Shown piece by piece: positions 47,554 to 55,856 of a stretch of DNA of 64,000 nt. This DNA comes from JAVKSL01 sp050744085 (GTDB lineage: Bacteria; Actinomycetota; Acidimicrobiia; Acidimicrobiales; JAJPHD01). The notes under the pieces were generated by a model. That model was not told where the DNA came from and made no database searches. It worked only from the letters and a program-made list of their open reading frames with translations. Location of the stretch: positions 1-64,000 of the forward strand of contig JBOGGU010000092.1 in assembly GCA_050744085.1 (NCBI GenBank), written 5' to 3'. Numbering within the stretch: the stretch's first letter is position 1; the number at the start of each line of letters is the position of its first letter. Made by a program: the position numbers and the translations under genes.

Positions 47554-49737
47554 ATGGCTGCCACCCAGACGCCGGTCGCGGCCGTGTCGGTCGGCGGCGG
47601 CCCTCGTGCGGCTTCCCGAGGCCTGTTCGACCCGGCCGTCGTCCTGCCGGCCACTTGGGACGCATTCCGCAAGCTGGGCCCCCGGGCCCAGGTCCGCAAC
47701 CCGGTGATGTTCGTGGTGCTGGTCGGCACCATCGTCACCTTCGCAGAGGCGGTTGCCCGGCCATCCATCTTCAGCTGGGGAGTGACCCTTTGGCTGTTCC
47801 TCACGGTCATCTTCGCCAACTTTGCCGAGGCGATGGCCGAGGGCAGGGGCAAGGCTCAGGCAGAAGCCCTGCGCCGGACCCGGACCGAGACCGAGGCCCG
47901 CCGCCTTGTGACAGCTGGCGACCCCAGCGGCGCCTCGACCAGCGGCACCGACCCCAGCGGCGCCCCGACCAGCGGCGCCCCGACCAGCGGCGCCCCGACC
48001 AGCGGCGCCCCGACCGCTGCCGCCGCATCCGACGGGCGCACGGAGGAGCGGGTCCCCGCCGCGTTGCTGGCCAGGGGCGACCTGGTGGTCTGCCAGGCCA
48101 CCGACGTCATCCCCTCCGACGGAGAGGTGGTCGAGGGCGTGGCGTCGGTGGACGAGTCCGCCATCACCGGGGAGTCGGCGCCGGTGATCCGCGAGGCCGG
48201 CGGGGACCGCTCGGCTGTGACTGGGGGGACCACTGTGCTGTCGGACCGCATCGTGGTCCGGATCACGGCCGAGCCGGGCCACACCTTCTTGGACCGCATG
48301 ATTGCCCTGGTCGAGGGCGCGAACCGCCAGAAGACCCCCAACGAGATTGCCCTCACCATCCTCCTCGCCGCCTTGACGATCATCTTCCTCCCAGTGGTGG
48401 TGGTCCTCCAGCCCTTCGCCCACTTCGCGGGCGGCAGCGTCCAGGTGGTGACTCTGGTGGCCCTGTTGGTGTGCCTGATCCCGACCACGATCGGAGCGCT
48501 GCTGTCATCGATCGGGATAGCGGGCATGGACCGCCTGGTCCAGCGCAACGTCCTGGCGATGAGCGGGCGGGCAGTGGAAGCGGCCGGCGACGTCAGCACC
48601 TTGCTGCTCGACAAGACCGGCACGATCACCTTGGGAAACCGGATGGCGTCGGACTTCCTGCCGGTCGGCGACGCCACCGTAGAGGCCCTCGCAGAGGCGG
48701 CACAGCTGTCCTCGCTGGCTGACGAGACCCCGGAAGGTCGGTCGATCGTGGTGCTGGCCAAGGACCGCTTCAACCTCCGGGCCCAGGAGATGGGGGCCGA
48801 CTACTCATTCGTGGGCTTCACCGCGCAGACGCGGATGTCGGGGTTGGACTATGGGTCAAGGCACATCCGCAAGGGTGCGGCGGCCTCGGTCCAGGCCTGG
48901 GTGGTCGGCCAGGGCGGGAGCATGCCCCCCGAGCTGGACCAGCTGGTGGAGCGCACGGCAAAGGCGGGATCGACGCCCCTGGTCGTTGCCGACGGCCCGG
49001 CGATCCTTGGGGTGATCGAGCTCAAAGACGTGGTCAAGCAAGGGATCGCCGAGCGCTTTGGCCAGCTCCGGGGCATCGGGATCCGCACCGTGATGATCAC
49101 CGGGGACAACGCGCTGACTGCCGCGGCGATAGCCGCCGAGGCCGGTGTCGACGACTACCTGGCCGAAGCCACCCCCGAGGCCAAGATGGCGCTGATCAAG
49201 GCGGAACAGTCGGGCGGGAAGCTGGTCGCCATGACCGGGGACGGCACCAACGACGCCCCGGCCCTGGCTCAGGCCGACGTGGGCGTGGCCATGAACACCG
49301 GCACCGCAGCGGCCAAGGAGGCCGGCAATATGGTCGACCTGGACTCGAACCCGACCAAGCTCATCGACATAGTCGAGATCGGCAAGCAGCTCCTGATCAC
49401 CCGCGGCGCTCTCACGACCTTCTCGATAGCCAACGACGTAGCCAAGTACTTTGCCATCATCCCGGCGCTCTTTGCGGCGACCTACCCCCAGCTCGGCGCG
49501 CTGAACATCATGCGCCTGCACAGCCCCGACAGCGCGGTGCTCTCGGCGGTCATCTTCAATGCCCTGGTGATAGTGGCGCTCATCCCGCTGGCTCTACGGG
49601 GGGTGCGGTGGAAGCCGAGCAGCGCGGCGGCGATCCTGCGGCGCAACCTGGCCATCTACGGGATCGGAGGCATCGTCGTCCCCTTCGCCTTCATCAAGCT
49701 GATCGACCTGATCCTCACTGCGACGGGGTTGTACTGA
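47554..49737 (+). CDS. kdpB: K+-transporting P-type ATPase subunit B
   Basis: A 727-residue ATP-hydrolysing subunit. Phospho-acceptor Asp is in LLLDKTGTI (about residue 353). The actuator motif is VDESAITGESAPV, and the hinge is MTGDGTNDAPALAQADVGVAM. Between helix 2 and the actuator domain (about 125-155) is a Ser-Gly-Ala-Pro-Thr insert from six 15-bp repeats, absent from well-studied KdpB proteins. Start ATG 47554 is one base after the kdpA stop. The kdpC start overlaps the stop (TGATG). Confidence 0.96.
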   Translation: MAATQTPVAAVSVGGGPRAASRGLFDPAVVLPATWDAFRKLGPRAQVRNPVMFVVLVGTIVTFAEAVARPSIFSWGVTLWLFLTVIFANFAEAMAEGRGKAQAEALRRTRTETEARRLVTAGDPSGASTSGTDPSGAPTSGAPTSGAPTSGAPTAAAASDGRTEERVPAALLARGDLVVCQATDVIPSDGEVVEGVASVDESAITGESAPVIREAGGDRSAVTGGTTVLSDRIVVRITAEPGHTFLDRMIALVEGANRQKTPNEIALTILLAALTIIFLPVVVVLQPFAHFAGGSVQVVTLVALLVCLIPTTIGALLSSIGIAGMDRLVQRNVLAMSGRAVEAAGDVSTLLLDKTGTITLGNRMASDFLPVGDATVEALAEAAQLSSLADETPEGRSIVVLAKDRFNLRAQEMGADYSFVGFTAQTRMSGLDYGSRHIRKGAAASVQAWVVGQGGSMPPELDQLVERTAKAGSTPLVVADGPAILGVIELKDVVKQGIAERFGQLRGIGIRTVMITGDNALTAAAIAAEAGVDDYLAEATPEAKMALIKAEQSGGKLVAMTGDGTNDAPALAQADVGVAMNTGTAAAKEAGNMVDLDSNPTKLIDIVEIGKQLLITRGALTTFSIANDVAKYFAIIPALFAATYPQLGALNIMRLHSPDSAVLSAVIFNALVIVALIPLALRGVRWKPSSAAAILRRNLAIYGIGGIVVPFAFIKLIDLILTATGLY
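47926..48015 (+). repeat. 15-bp tandem repeat inside kdpB, six units
   Basis: Units start every 15 bases from 47926. The last four (47956-48015) are identical, AGCGGCGCCCCGACC; the first two are variant. The array encodes Ser-Gly-Ala-Pro-Thr pentapeptides and keeps the frame. Identity of the last four implies recent expansion. Confidence 0.95.
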
Positions 49738-50285
49738 TGCTGACCCTACGACGGGCGGTGGTGGTCTCGATCTTCTTCGCGGTGTTGCTCGGCCTGGCCT
49801 ACCCGCTGGCCGAGACCGGGATCGCCCAGGGCCTGTTCCACCACCAGGCCAACGGCTCGCTCGGCGCCAACGGCTCGTCGCTCATCGGCCAGCGCTGGAA
49901 AGGCCCGGAGTGGTTCCAGGGACGCCCCGACCCGGACAACGCCATGGCCAGCGGCCCTGCCAACCTCGGGCCCCGATCGGCGGCACTGGAGAAGCAGGTT
50001 GCTGCCCTTGTGGCGGCCTACCGCGCAGAGGGCGTCGCCCCTACTCCTGACCTGGTGACTGGCTCGGGTAGCGGACTGGACCCAGACATCACCCCGGCGG
50101 GGGCGTACGCCCAGGTGGACGCGGTGGCCAAGGCCCGCGGGCTTGCCCCCAGGGTGGTGCGCGCCCTGGTGGGAGCGAACATCAAGGGATCCCAGCTCGG
50201 GTTCTTGGGGAACCCCTACGTGAACGTGCTCGCGCTGAACGAGGCCCTGGCCCGAGCCGCCGCCTGTCCGCTAGCCGCTCGGTGA
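49737..50285 (+). CDS. kdpC: K+-transporting ATPase subunit C
   Basis: A 182-residue single-span subunit that increases K+/ATP affinity of the complex. N-terminal helix RRAVVVSIFFAVLLGLAYPLAETGI, then GSSLIGQRWKGPEWFQGRPD, the conserved SGSGLDPDITPAGAYAQV, and NVLALNEAL at the C-terminus. It ends the kdp operon, convergent with the CDF gene five bases away. Confidence 0.95.
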   Translation: MLTLRRAVVVSIFFAVLLGLAYPLAETGIAQGLFHHQANGSLGANGSSLIGQRWKGPEWFQGRPDPDNAMASGPANLGPRSAALEKQVAALVAAYRAEGVAPTPDLVTGSGSGLDPDITPAGAYAQVDAVAKARGLAPRVVRALVGANIKGSQLGFLGNPYVNVLALNEALARAAACPLAAR

Positions 50286-50290
50286 TCCGC

Positions 50291-51283
50291 TCAGTGGGTG
50301 CCGGGCTCGTGGTCCAGGTGGCCTGCCGCTTCGAGCTGGAAGGTGGAGTGCTCGACGTCGAAGTGGTCCGCCAGGCAGGATTGGAGCTGGTCGAGGATCC
50401 GGGCGGCGTGGCCGTCGTAGAAGCACGAGTCCTGCAGGACGACATGCGCCGACAGCGCAGGCAACGCCGAGGTGACCGTCCAGGCGTGAAGGTCGTGCAC
50501 GTCCGAGACGTGCTCGGTCTCCAGCAGGTGCAGGCGCACCTCGTCTAGGTCCACACCGAGGGGGGATCCCTCCAGCAGCACCCGGCCTGAATCGCGCAGC
50601 AGGCTCGTCGCGGCACCGAGCATCAGCGCCACCACTACCAGCGAGGCGATGGCGTCTGCACGCTCGAAGCCAGTGGCCACGATGAGCGCCCCGGCGGCGA
50701 CCGTGGCGGCGAACCCGTAGGCGTCGGTGAGGACGTGGCGGAAGCAGCCCTGGATGTTCAAGCTGGATCGGCTCGCCCTACGCAGGACCCACACCACCAC
50801 CACGTTCACCGCGAGCCCGACCGCAGCCAGGCCGACCACGATCGAGCCCTCGACCGCGGCTGGATGGATCAGGTGCCTGACGGCTTCGAAGGCCAAGAGC
50901 GCCGACACCACGACCAAGGCGAGCCCGTTGCCCGCGGCCGATAGGATCTCGGCTCGCTTGAGCCCGAAGGTCCAGGTCCCGGTCGCTGGCCGTGTGGCCA
51001 GGCGAGCAGCCCACAGGGATGCACCGAGCGCCACCGCATCGGTGAGCATGTGCCCGGCGTCTGCCAGCAGTGCCAGGGAGCCGGCGATGACCGCGCCCAG
51101 CACCTCGAAGACCATGAATACCAGGATCAGGCCCAGCGCCACCGCCAGGTACCTGGCGTCAGGCGCCGGGCCCACGGCATGGTGATGGCCCGCGCCAGCG
51201 CCATGGCGATGGCGCCCATTCCCGTGCTCGTGGCGCCAACCTCGCCCGCTTCGCCCAGCGCCAGCGATCGCGTGGGAATCCAC
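50291..51283 (-). CDS. Cation diffusion facilitator (CzcD/ZitB-like)
   Basis: A 330-residue metal/proton antiporter, probably for Zn2+, Co2+ or Cd2+. The N-terminus is His-rich (HEHGNGRHRHGAGAGHHH). Six helices follow with metal ligands in LLADAGHMLTDAVAL (D-x3-D) and FRHVLTDAYGF (H-x3-D). The C-terminal cytoplasmic domain has VHDLHAWTVTSALPALSAHVV. Start is GTG 51283. Given the broken zinc ATPase at 33.5 kb, this may be the working zinc exporter. Confidence 0.93.
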   Translation of the reverse strand: MDSHAIAGAGRSGRGWRHEHGNGRHRHGAGAGHHHAVGPAPDARYLAVALGLILVFMVFEVLGAVIAGSLALLADAGHMLTDAVALGASLWAARLATRPATGTWTFGLKRAEILSAAGNGLALVVVSALLAFEAVRHLIHPAAVEGSIVVGLAAVGLAVNVVVVWVLRRASRSSLNIQGCFRHVLTDAYGFAATVAAGALIVATGFERADAIASLVVVALMLGAATSLLRDSGRVLLEGSPLGVDLDEVRLHLLETEHVSDVHDLHAWTVTSALPALSAHVVLQDSCFYDGHAARILDQLQSCLADHFDVEHSTFQLEAAGHLDHEPGTH

Positions 51284-51317
51284 GCCTTCACCTTATGGCC
51301 TGGACCCTCCCCCCAGC

Positions 51318-51506
51318 TCAGCCAGTCCAGCAGGAGGAGGCTACCAGCGCCGGTACCACCTGCCCCGGCGGCTCGACCCCGCGGACGAAGAACCCGATGA
51401 TCCATACCAGGAACAGGACCACAGCCACGATCCACAGCAAGTGGACCGCGAACCCAATCCCGAGGAAGAGGAGCACCAGCAATGCCAGCACGATTACCAA
51501 GCCCAT
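51318..51506 (-). CDS. Small two-helix membrane protein
   Basis: A 62-residue protein from ATG 51506, with AGGTG seven bases upstream; a longer form could start at GTG 51536. Two hydrophobic helices (MGLVIVLALLVLLFLGIGF; LLWIVAVVLFLVWIIGFFV) and a short polar tail with one cysteine. Resembles small lmo0937-like hydrophobic proteins of stress regulons; no function known. Confidence 0.65.
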   Translation of the reverse strand: MGLVIVLALLVLLFLGIGFAVHLLWIVAVVLFLVWIIGFFVRGVEPPGQVVPALVASSCWTG

Positions 51507-51590
51507 CAAAGACACCTGTTTCGTGGTCGGACGCACCCTCTGAGCCTCAGTATATACCCGCCCGCCGACCGCCCCAAACGAGGCGCAGCA

Positions 51591-53090
51591 CTAGCCGGTG
51601 AAGGCCTCGACGCCCTGGCCGGTCGGCACCACCATGAGCCCGTCCCCCAGGCCTGGCGTGACGTAGGGGTCGGCCCCCCCCTCGAGGGCCTGGCGGACCA
51701 CGATCGCCCCGGTCGAGGGCCTCAGGCCGTAAAGGGTGGAGCCGCCGACCGACCAGACCAGGCTGCCGGCGATGACGGGCGGGCCGGTGGCTCCTGCGGG
51801 CCCCTGCCAGGCGACACGGAGCCGGCTGGGCCCCCCTACACGGACGTCCTTCACACCACCGCGACACGATGCGTAGATGTCGGCGCCGGCCTGGGCGGTC
51901 CCCCCGATGGAGAAACACACGTTGGCGGAGGCCACCGAGCCTCCGATCCCCCCGAGGTGGCCCTGGTGAAGAAGATAGCCGGTGGCCTCCTTGCCCACCT
52001 GGAACACCAGCCCTCCGCTCAGCAGGACCGGGCCGGTGGAGCCAAGGTCGGCGTCGTCCTGGTTGTCCGCCGCCCAGCTAGAGGGGGCGAAAGAGCTCAG
52101 CAGGCGTAGGCCCGGCGACAGCTCCAGGACGCTGTCTCCCTGGTCGTAGGCGATGGTGGAAGCGCCGTTCCCGGTCGCCACATAGACGTTGCCGGCGCTG
52201 TCGATGCTGGGGCCCCCAGGGTCCCAGATCGCGCCTCCGTTGCGGGTGGGCACCCGATAGGAGGCCAGGTTCCCCGGCCCCGAAGCCGGCGCGGCGACCA
52301 CGAACCCGCCGTAGCTGCCGCAGTCCCCGTAGAGGCCGCCGTAGACGACGTAGACCCGCCCCTTCGACACCGCCAGGGCCCCCCGCTGCTGCTGGGCTCG
52401 CGGGTTGGTCATAGAGCCGGGGTCCGCGGACTCCGAGAAGGCCATCTTGCCAGTGCTTGCGTCGAGGGCGACGAGCTTGTGGGAGACCCCGCCCCCCGCG
52501 ACGAGCGTCTCGGCGACCGCGAACAGACGCCCGGTGGAGGCGTCGATGGTGGGCGTAGAAAGGATCCCGAGCGGGTCGACGTTCCCGCAGGGCAGGTCCG
52601 AGGCGGGGACTGGCGTGCCCACGTGGGTCTTCCAGGCGATTTTGCCGGTGCGGGCGTGGAAGCCGTAGATCGTGTCGTTCTCGGTGGCCACGATCACCAG
52701 GGCGCGCCACACCAGGGGCTGCGCGTACACTTGACCGTCGAGTGCCGGGGAGGACCACGCGGGGCGGAGCGGGTCGAACGAGGCGCCCGAGCGATCGTTG
52801 CCCGAGCGAACAAGGTCCCCGTGGTAGGTGGTCCACCCACCGGCAACTGAGCGCAGCGAGACCGGGGTGCCCGGCGCGCCGACGCCCGCAGAGCCCCGTC
52901 CCGGGGTGCCCGGCGCGCCGACGCCCGCAGAGCCCCGGCCCGGCCCGCCCGGCGCACGCCCGCTGGCCGGCGGCTGCCCGCCCGGGGCCCGGCCGGGCGC
53001 CGTCCCACAAGCCACGGCCAACAGCGCCAGCAAGCCGAGGGCACCCAGCGACGCGCCTCGTCGTATGGTGCAGTCTAGCGTTGTGGTCAA
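51591..53090 (-). CDS. PQQ-like beta-propeller lipoprotein
   Basis: A 499-residue exported protein. The signal ends in LLAVACG, a lipobox, so it is probably membrane-attached. A Pro/Gly/Ala-rich linker with two 39-bp repeats (GRGSAGVGAPGTP) follows. From about residue 85, PQQ-type blades recur: VVATENDTIYGFHARTGKIAWKT, LFAVAETLV, KLVALDASTGKMAF and a late TLYGLRPSTGAIV. No catalytic site of a PQQ dehydrogenase (such as the Glu/Asp-Ca set) is clear; binding or scaffold is as likely. Start is TTG 53090, with no strong ribosome site. Confidence 0.8.
   Translation of the reverse strand: MTTTLDCTIRRGASLGALGLLALLAVACGTAPGRAPGGQPPASGRAPGGPGRGSAGVGAPGTPGRGSAGVGAPGTPVSLRSVAGGWTTYHGDLVRSGNDRSGASFDPLRPAWSSPALDGQVYAQPLVWRALVIVATENDTIYGFHARTGKIAWKTHVGTPVPASDLPCGNVDPLGILSTPTIDASTGRLFAVAETLVAGGGVSHKLVALDASTGKMAFSESADPGSMTNPRAQQQRGALAVSKGRVYVVYGGLYGDCGSYGGFVVAAPASGPGNLASYRVPTRNGGAIWDPGGPSIDSAGNVYVATGNGASTIAYDQGDSVLELSPGLRLLSSFAPSSWAADNQDDADLGSTGPVLLSGGLVFQVGKEATGYLLHQGHLGGIGGSVASANVCFSIGGTAQAGADIYASCRGGVKDVRVGGPSRLRVAWQGPAGATGPPVIAGSLVWSVGGSTLYGLRPSTGAIVVRQALEGGADPYVTPGLGDGLMVVPTGQGVEAFTG
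52864..52941 (-). repeat. 39-bp direct repeat, two copies, in propeller linker
   Basis: Copies at 52864-52902 and 52903-52941 differ by one or two bases. On the minus strand they encode Gly-Arg-Gly-Ser-Ala-Gly-Val-Gly-Ala-Pro-Gly-Thr-Pro twice, in the linker after the lipobox. Confidence 0.93.
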
Positions 53091-53135
53091 GGCAGCTCCG
53101 AAGCTAGCCGGCGACTACAGCAAGGGAGATCGCGA

Positions 53136-54152
53136 ATGCAGCTGGGAATGGTGGGCCTGGGCAGGATGGGAGCCAACCTCGTCCGCCGTCTGATGGCGGC
53201 GGGACACGAGTGCGTGGTCTTCGACGTCGACCCCAAGGCGGTCGAGGCGCTCGGAAGCGTTGGGGCGACTGCCTCGACGGGCCTCGACGACTTCGTGGCC
53301 AAGCTGAAGCCCCCCCGTGCCGCCTGGGTAATGGTCCCGGCCGGCGGCATCACCGAGAAGACGGTCAGCTCCCTGGCGCAGCGGTTGAGCGACGGCGACA
53401 CCATCATCGACGGCGGCAACTCCTACTACCGCGATGACATTGCCCGGGCCGCAGCGGTCGCCGGCAAGGGCATCCACTACGTGGACGTGGGCACCAGCGG
53501 GGGAGTGTGGGGCCTGGACCGGGGCTACTGCTTGATGATCGGCGGCGAGGACGAGGTGGTCGAGCGCCTCGGCCCGATCTTCGCAGCCATCGCGCCGGGC
53601 GTGGAGGCGGCCCCCCGGACCCCCGGCCGCACGGGCGACCCCAGCCCCGCCGAGCAGGGGTTCCTGCACTGCGGGCCCAACGGGGCGGGCCACTTCGTGA
53701 AGATGGTCCACAACGGGATCGAGTACGGGATGATGGCCGCCTACGCCGAGGGCCTCAACATCCTGCGCAACGCCAACGCCGGAGCCACCGAGCGCACCGC
53801 CGACGCCGAGACCGCCCCGATGGAGAACCCCGAGTTCTACCGCTACGACCTCGACCTTCCCGAGGTGGCCGAGGTGTGGCGGCGCGGCAGCGTGGTGGCC
53901 AGCTGGCTCCTGGACCTCACCGCCGCCGCCATGGCCTCCTCGCCCGACCTGGCCCAGTTCTCCGGCCGGGTCTCCGACTCGGGCGAGGGCCGCTGGACCT
54001 CCATCGCGGCCATAGAGGAGGGGGTGCCCGCCCCGGTGCTGGCCAGCGCCCTGTACTCGCGCTTCGCCTCGCGCGACCTCGACCACTTCGCCAACCAGGT
54101 CCTTTCGGCCATGCGCTCGGAGTTCGGGGGCCACGCCGAGAAGCCTTCTTGA
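53136..54152 (+). CDS. gnd: 6-phosphogluconate dehydrogenase, decarboxylating
   Basis: A 338-residue short-form (GntZ/YqeC-like) enzyme that makes ribulose-5-phosphate, CO2 and a reduced cofactor. The Rossmann motif is GLGRMGANLVRRL at 6-18. Substrate and catalytic motifs: DGGNSYYRDD, VDVGTSGGVWGLDRGYCLMIGG, and KMVHNGIEYGMM. The Asp at the end of strand 2 (VFDVD) predicts NAD+ preference, though this is inference. GGAGA is six bases before ATG 53136. Confidence 0.94.
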   Translation: MQLGMVGLGRMGANLVRRLMAAGHECVVFDVDPKAVEALGSVGATASTGLDDFVAKLKPPRAAWVMVPAGGITEKTVSSLAQRLSDGDTIIDGGNSYYRDDIARAAAVAGKGIHYVDVGTSGGVWGLDRGYCLMIGGEDEVVERLGPIFAAIAPGVEAAPRTPGRTGDPSPAEQGFLHCGPNGAGHFVKMVHNGIEYGMMAAYAEGLNILRNANAGATERTADAETAPMENPEFYRYDLDLPEVAEVWRRGSVVASWLLDLTAAAMASSPDLAQFSGRVSDSGEGRWTSIAAIEEGVPAPVLASALYSRFASRDLDHFANQVLSAMRSEFGGHAEKPS

Positions 54153-54180
54153 CGAATATGCTCGGTTTCGCCGCGCCTCA

Positions 54181-54564
54181 TTGCCCGCTCCCGACCAGAC
54201 ATTGACCAGCCGGGCCGCCGTGCGGGTCCGCCGGATCTACGAGGGCCCGGCTCCTGGCGACGGGGCCCGGGTCCTCGTGGACCGGGTCTGGCCTCGCGGT
54301 ATGTCCAGGGAGCGAGCAGCGCTGGACGAGTGGTGCAAGGCCGTAGCCCCCTCAACCGAGCTGCGCAAGTGGTACTCGCACGACCCCGACCGCTGGGAGC
54401 TCTTCAACCAGCGCTACCGGGAGGAGTTGGAGAAAAGCCCCGAGCGGGCCGAGGCGCTGGCACACCTGCGCGAGCTGGCCGCAGCCGGCCCGCTCACGCT
54501 GTTGACCGCCACCAGGCGCGCCGACATCAGCGAAGCCACGGTCCTCGCGGAGCTGCTCCAGTAG
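54181..54564 (+). CDS. DUF488 family protein
   Basis: A 127-residue protein from TTG 54181; TTG 54202 is an equally possible start. The family signature is plain: RRIYEGPAPGDGARVLVDRVWPRGMSRERAALDEWCKAVAPS, then RKWYSHDPDRW and TLLTATR. Members are small and widespread; their function is unknown. The gene lies between gnd and a ferredoxin reductase. Confidence 0.88.
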   Translation: MPAPDQTLTSRAAVRVRRIYEGPAPGDGARVLVDRVWPRGMSRERAALDEWCKAVAPSTELRKWYSHDPDRWELFNQRYREELEKSPERAEALAHLRELAAAGPLTLLTATRRADISEATVLAELLQ

Positions 54565-54605
54565 CACCGCCGCAGCAACTGTTCGGAGGCTAAGGTCGAG
54601 GGCAG

Positions 54606-55832
54606 ATGAAGCCTGCGACGCTGGTGATCGTCGGAGCCGGGCTGGCCGGCGCCAAGGCGGCTCAGGCGCTGCGCAGGGAGGGCTTCGACGGCAGGGTGGT
54701 GCTGGTGGGCGAGGAGGACGTGAGGCCCTATGACCGGCCGCCCCTGTCGAAGGCATACCTCCGCGGCGAGGTCGGGCTCGGCCGGGTGGCGCTGCACAAG
54801 GCGGGCTTCTACGAGGCAAAGGGGATCGAGCTGCTCACCTCGACCAGGGCGGTGGCCCTCGACGTGGCAGCAAGAGAGGTGGAGCTGAGCAACCGAGAGC
54901 GCCTGCGCTACGACGGCCTCCTCCTCGCCACGGGCGCCAGGCCCCGGCGACTGTCGCTCCCCGGAGCAGGGCTGGCCGGGGTTTGCTACCTGCGGGGCAT
55001 CCACGACGCCGAGCACCTGCGCGGCGCCATTGGGCCCGGGGCGCAGGTCGTGGTCATCGGCGCAGGCTGGATTGGCTGCGAGGTGGCGGCATCGGCCCGT
55101 GGCCTGGGTGCCGAGGTGGCGCTGGTGGACGTGGTGGCCCAGCCGTTGGAACGGGTGGTCGGCCCCGAGGTGGGTGCGATCTACGCCCGCCTCCACGCCA
55201 GCCACGGGGTGTCCCTGCACATGGGGGTCGGGGTCGAGTCGTTGCGAGGCGCCGGGTCGGTGGAGGCGGTGTGCCTCACCGACGGGACGGTGCTGGGCGC
55301 CGAGGTGGTGGTGGTCGGGGTGGGGGTGGCTCCTGCGGTCGAGCTGGCCGCGGCGGCCGGGCTGGACGTCGCGAACGGGATCGTCGTGGACCAGAACCTT
55401 GCTACGTCGGCACCGGGCGTCTGGGCCGCGGGGGACGTGGCGTCGGCCTTCCACCCGCTCTACCGCACCCACGTGCGCTTGGAGCACTGGGCTGCCGCGT
55501 GCAGGCAGGGCCCGGTGGCGGCTCGGAACATGTTGGGTGCGAAACAGGCCTACGACAGCATCGGATACTTTTGGTCCGACCAGTACGACCTGGCCATGGA
55601 GTACAGCGGCTACGCACCCACTTGGGAGGAGGTGGTGGTCCGGGCCGAGCCCGCGGGCGGTGGCTTCGTGGCGTTCTGGCTCAGCGGGGGCCGGGTCGCC
55701 GCCGGAATGAGTGCCAACGTCGAAGGGGCGGCAACGCACGTCGAGGCGCTGGTGGGCGCCAGCGCGGTGGTCGACCCGGCTCGGCTGGCGGACTCCGGCG
55801 TGGGGCTCGCCGAGGTGAGTGGGCGCGGGTAG
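54606..55832 (+). CDS. FAD-dependent ferredoxin reductase-like oxidoreductase
   Basis: A 408-residue pyridine-nucleotide flavoprotein of the rubredoxin/ferredoxin reductase family. FAD site LVIVGAGLAGAKAAQAL at residues 6-22; YDRPPLSKAYL; NAD site VVVIGAGWIGCEVAASA; and second FAD motif VWAAGDVAS. The C-terminal reductase domain (YFWSDQYDLAMEYSG...) is intact. It moves electrons from NAD(P)H to ferredoxin or a P450 partner, which is not in the window. TAAGGT lies nine bases before ATG 54606. A close paralogue converges from the other side. Confidence 0.92.
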   Translation: MKPATLVIVGAGLAGAKAAQALRREGFDGRVVLVGEEDVRPYDRPPLSKAYLRGEVGLGRVALHKAGFYEAKGIELLTSTRAVALDVAAREVELSNRERLRYDGLLLATGARPRRLSLPGAGLAGVCYLRGIHDAEHLRGAIGPGAQVVVIGAGWIGCEVAASARGLGAEVALVDVVAQPLERVVGPEVGAIYARLHASHGVSLHMGVGVESLRGAGSVEAVCLTDGTVLGAEVVVVGVGVAPAVELAAAAGLDVANGIVVDQNLATSAPGVWAAGDVASAFHPLYRTHVRLEHWAAACRQGPVAARNMLGAKQAYDSIGYFWSDQYDLAMEYSGYAPTWEEVVVRAEPAGGGFVAFWLSGGRVAAGMSANVEGAATHVEALVGASAVVDPARLADSGVGLAEVSGRG

Positions 55833-55856
55833 AGACGCTCAACTGGGCCATATTTC

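Noticed and set aside
50291..51283. Plus-strand small proteins opposite the CDF gene
   Set aside because: Their codons are reversed copies of the CDF transmembrane helices, and no ribosome site or family match supports them.
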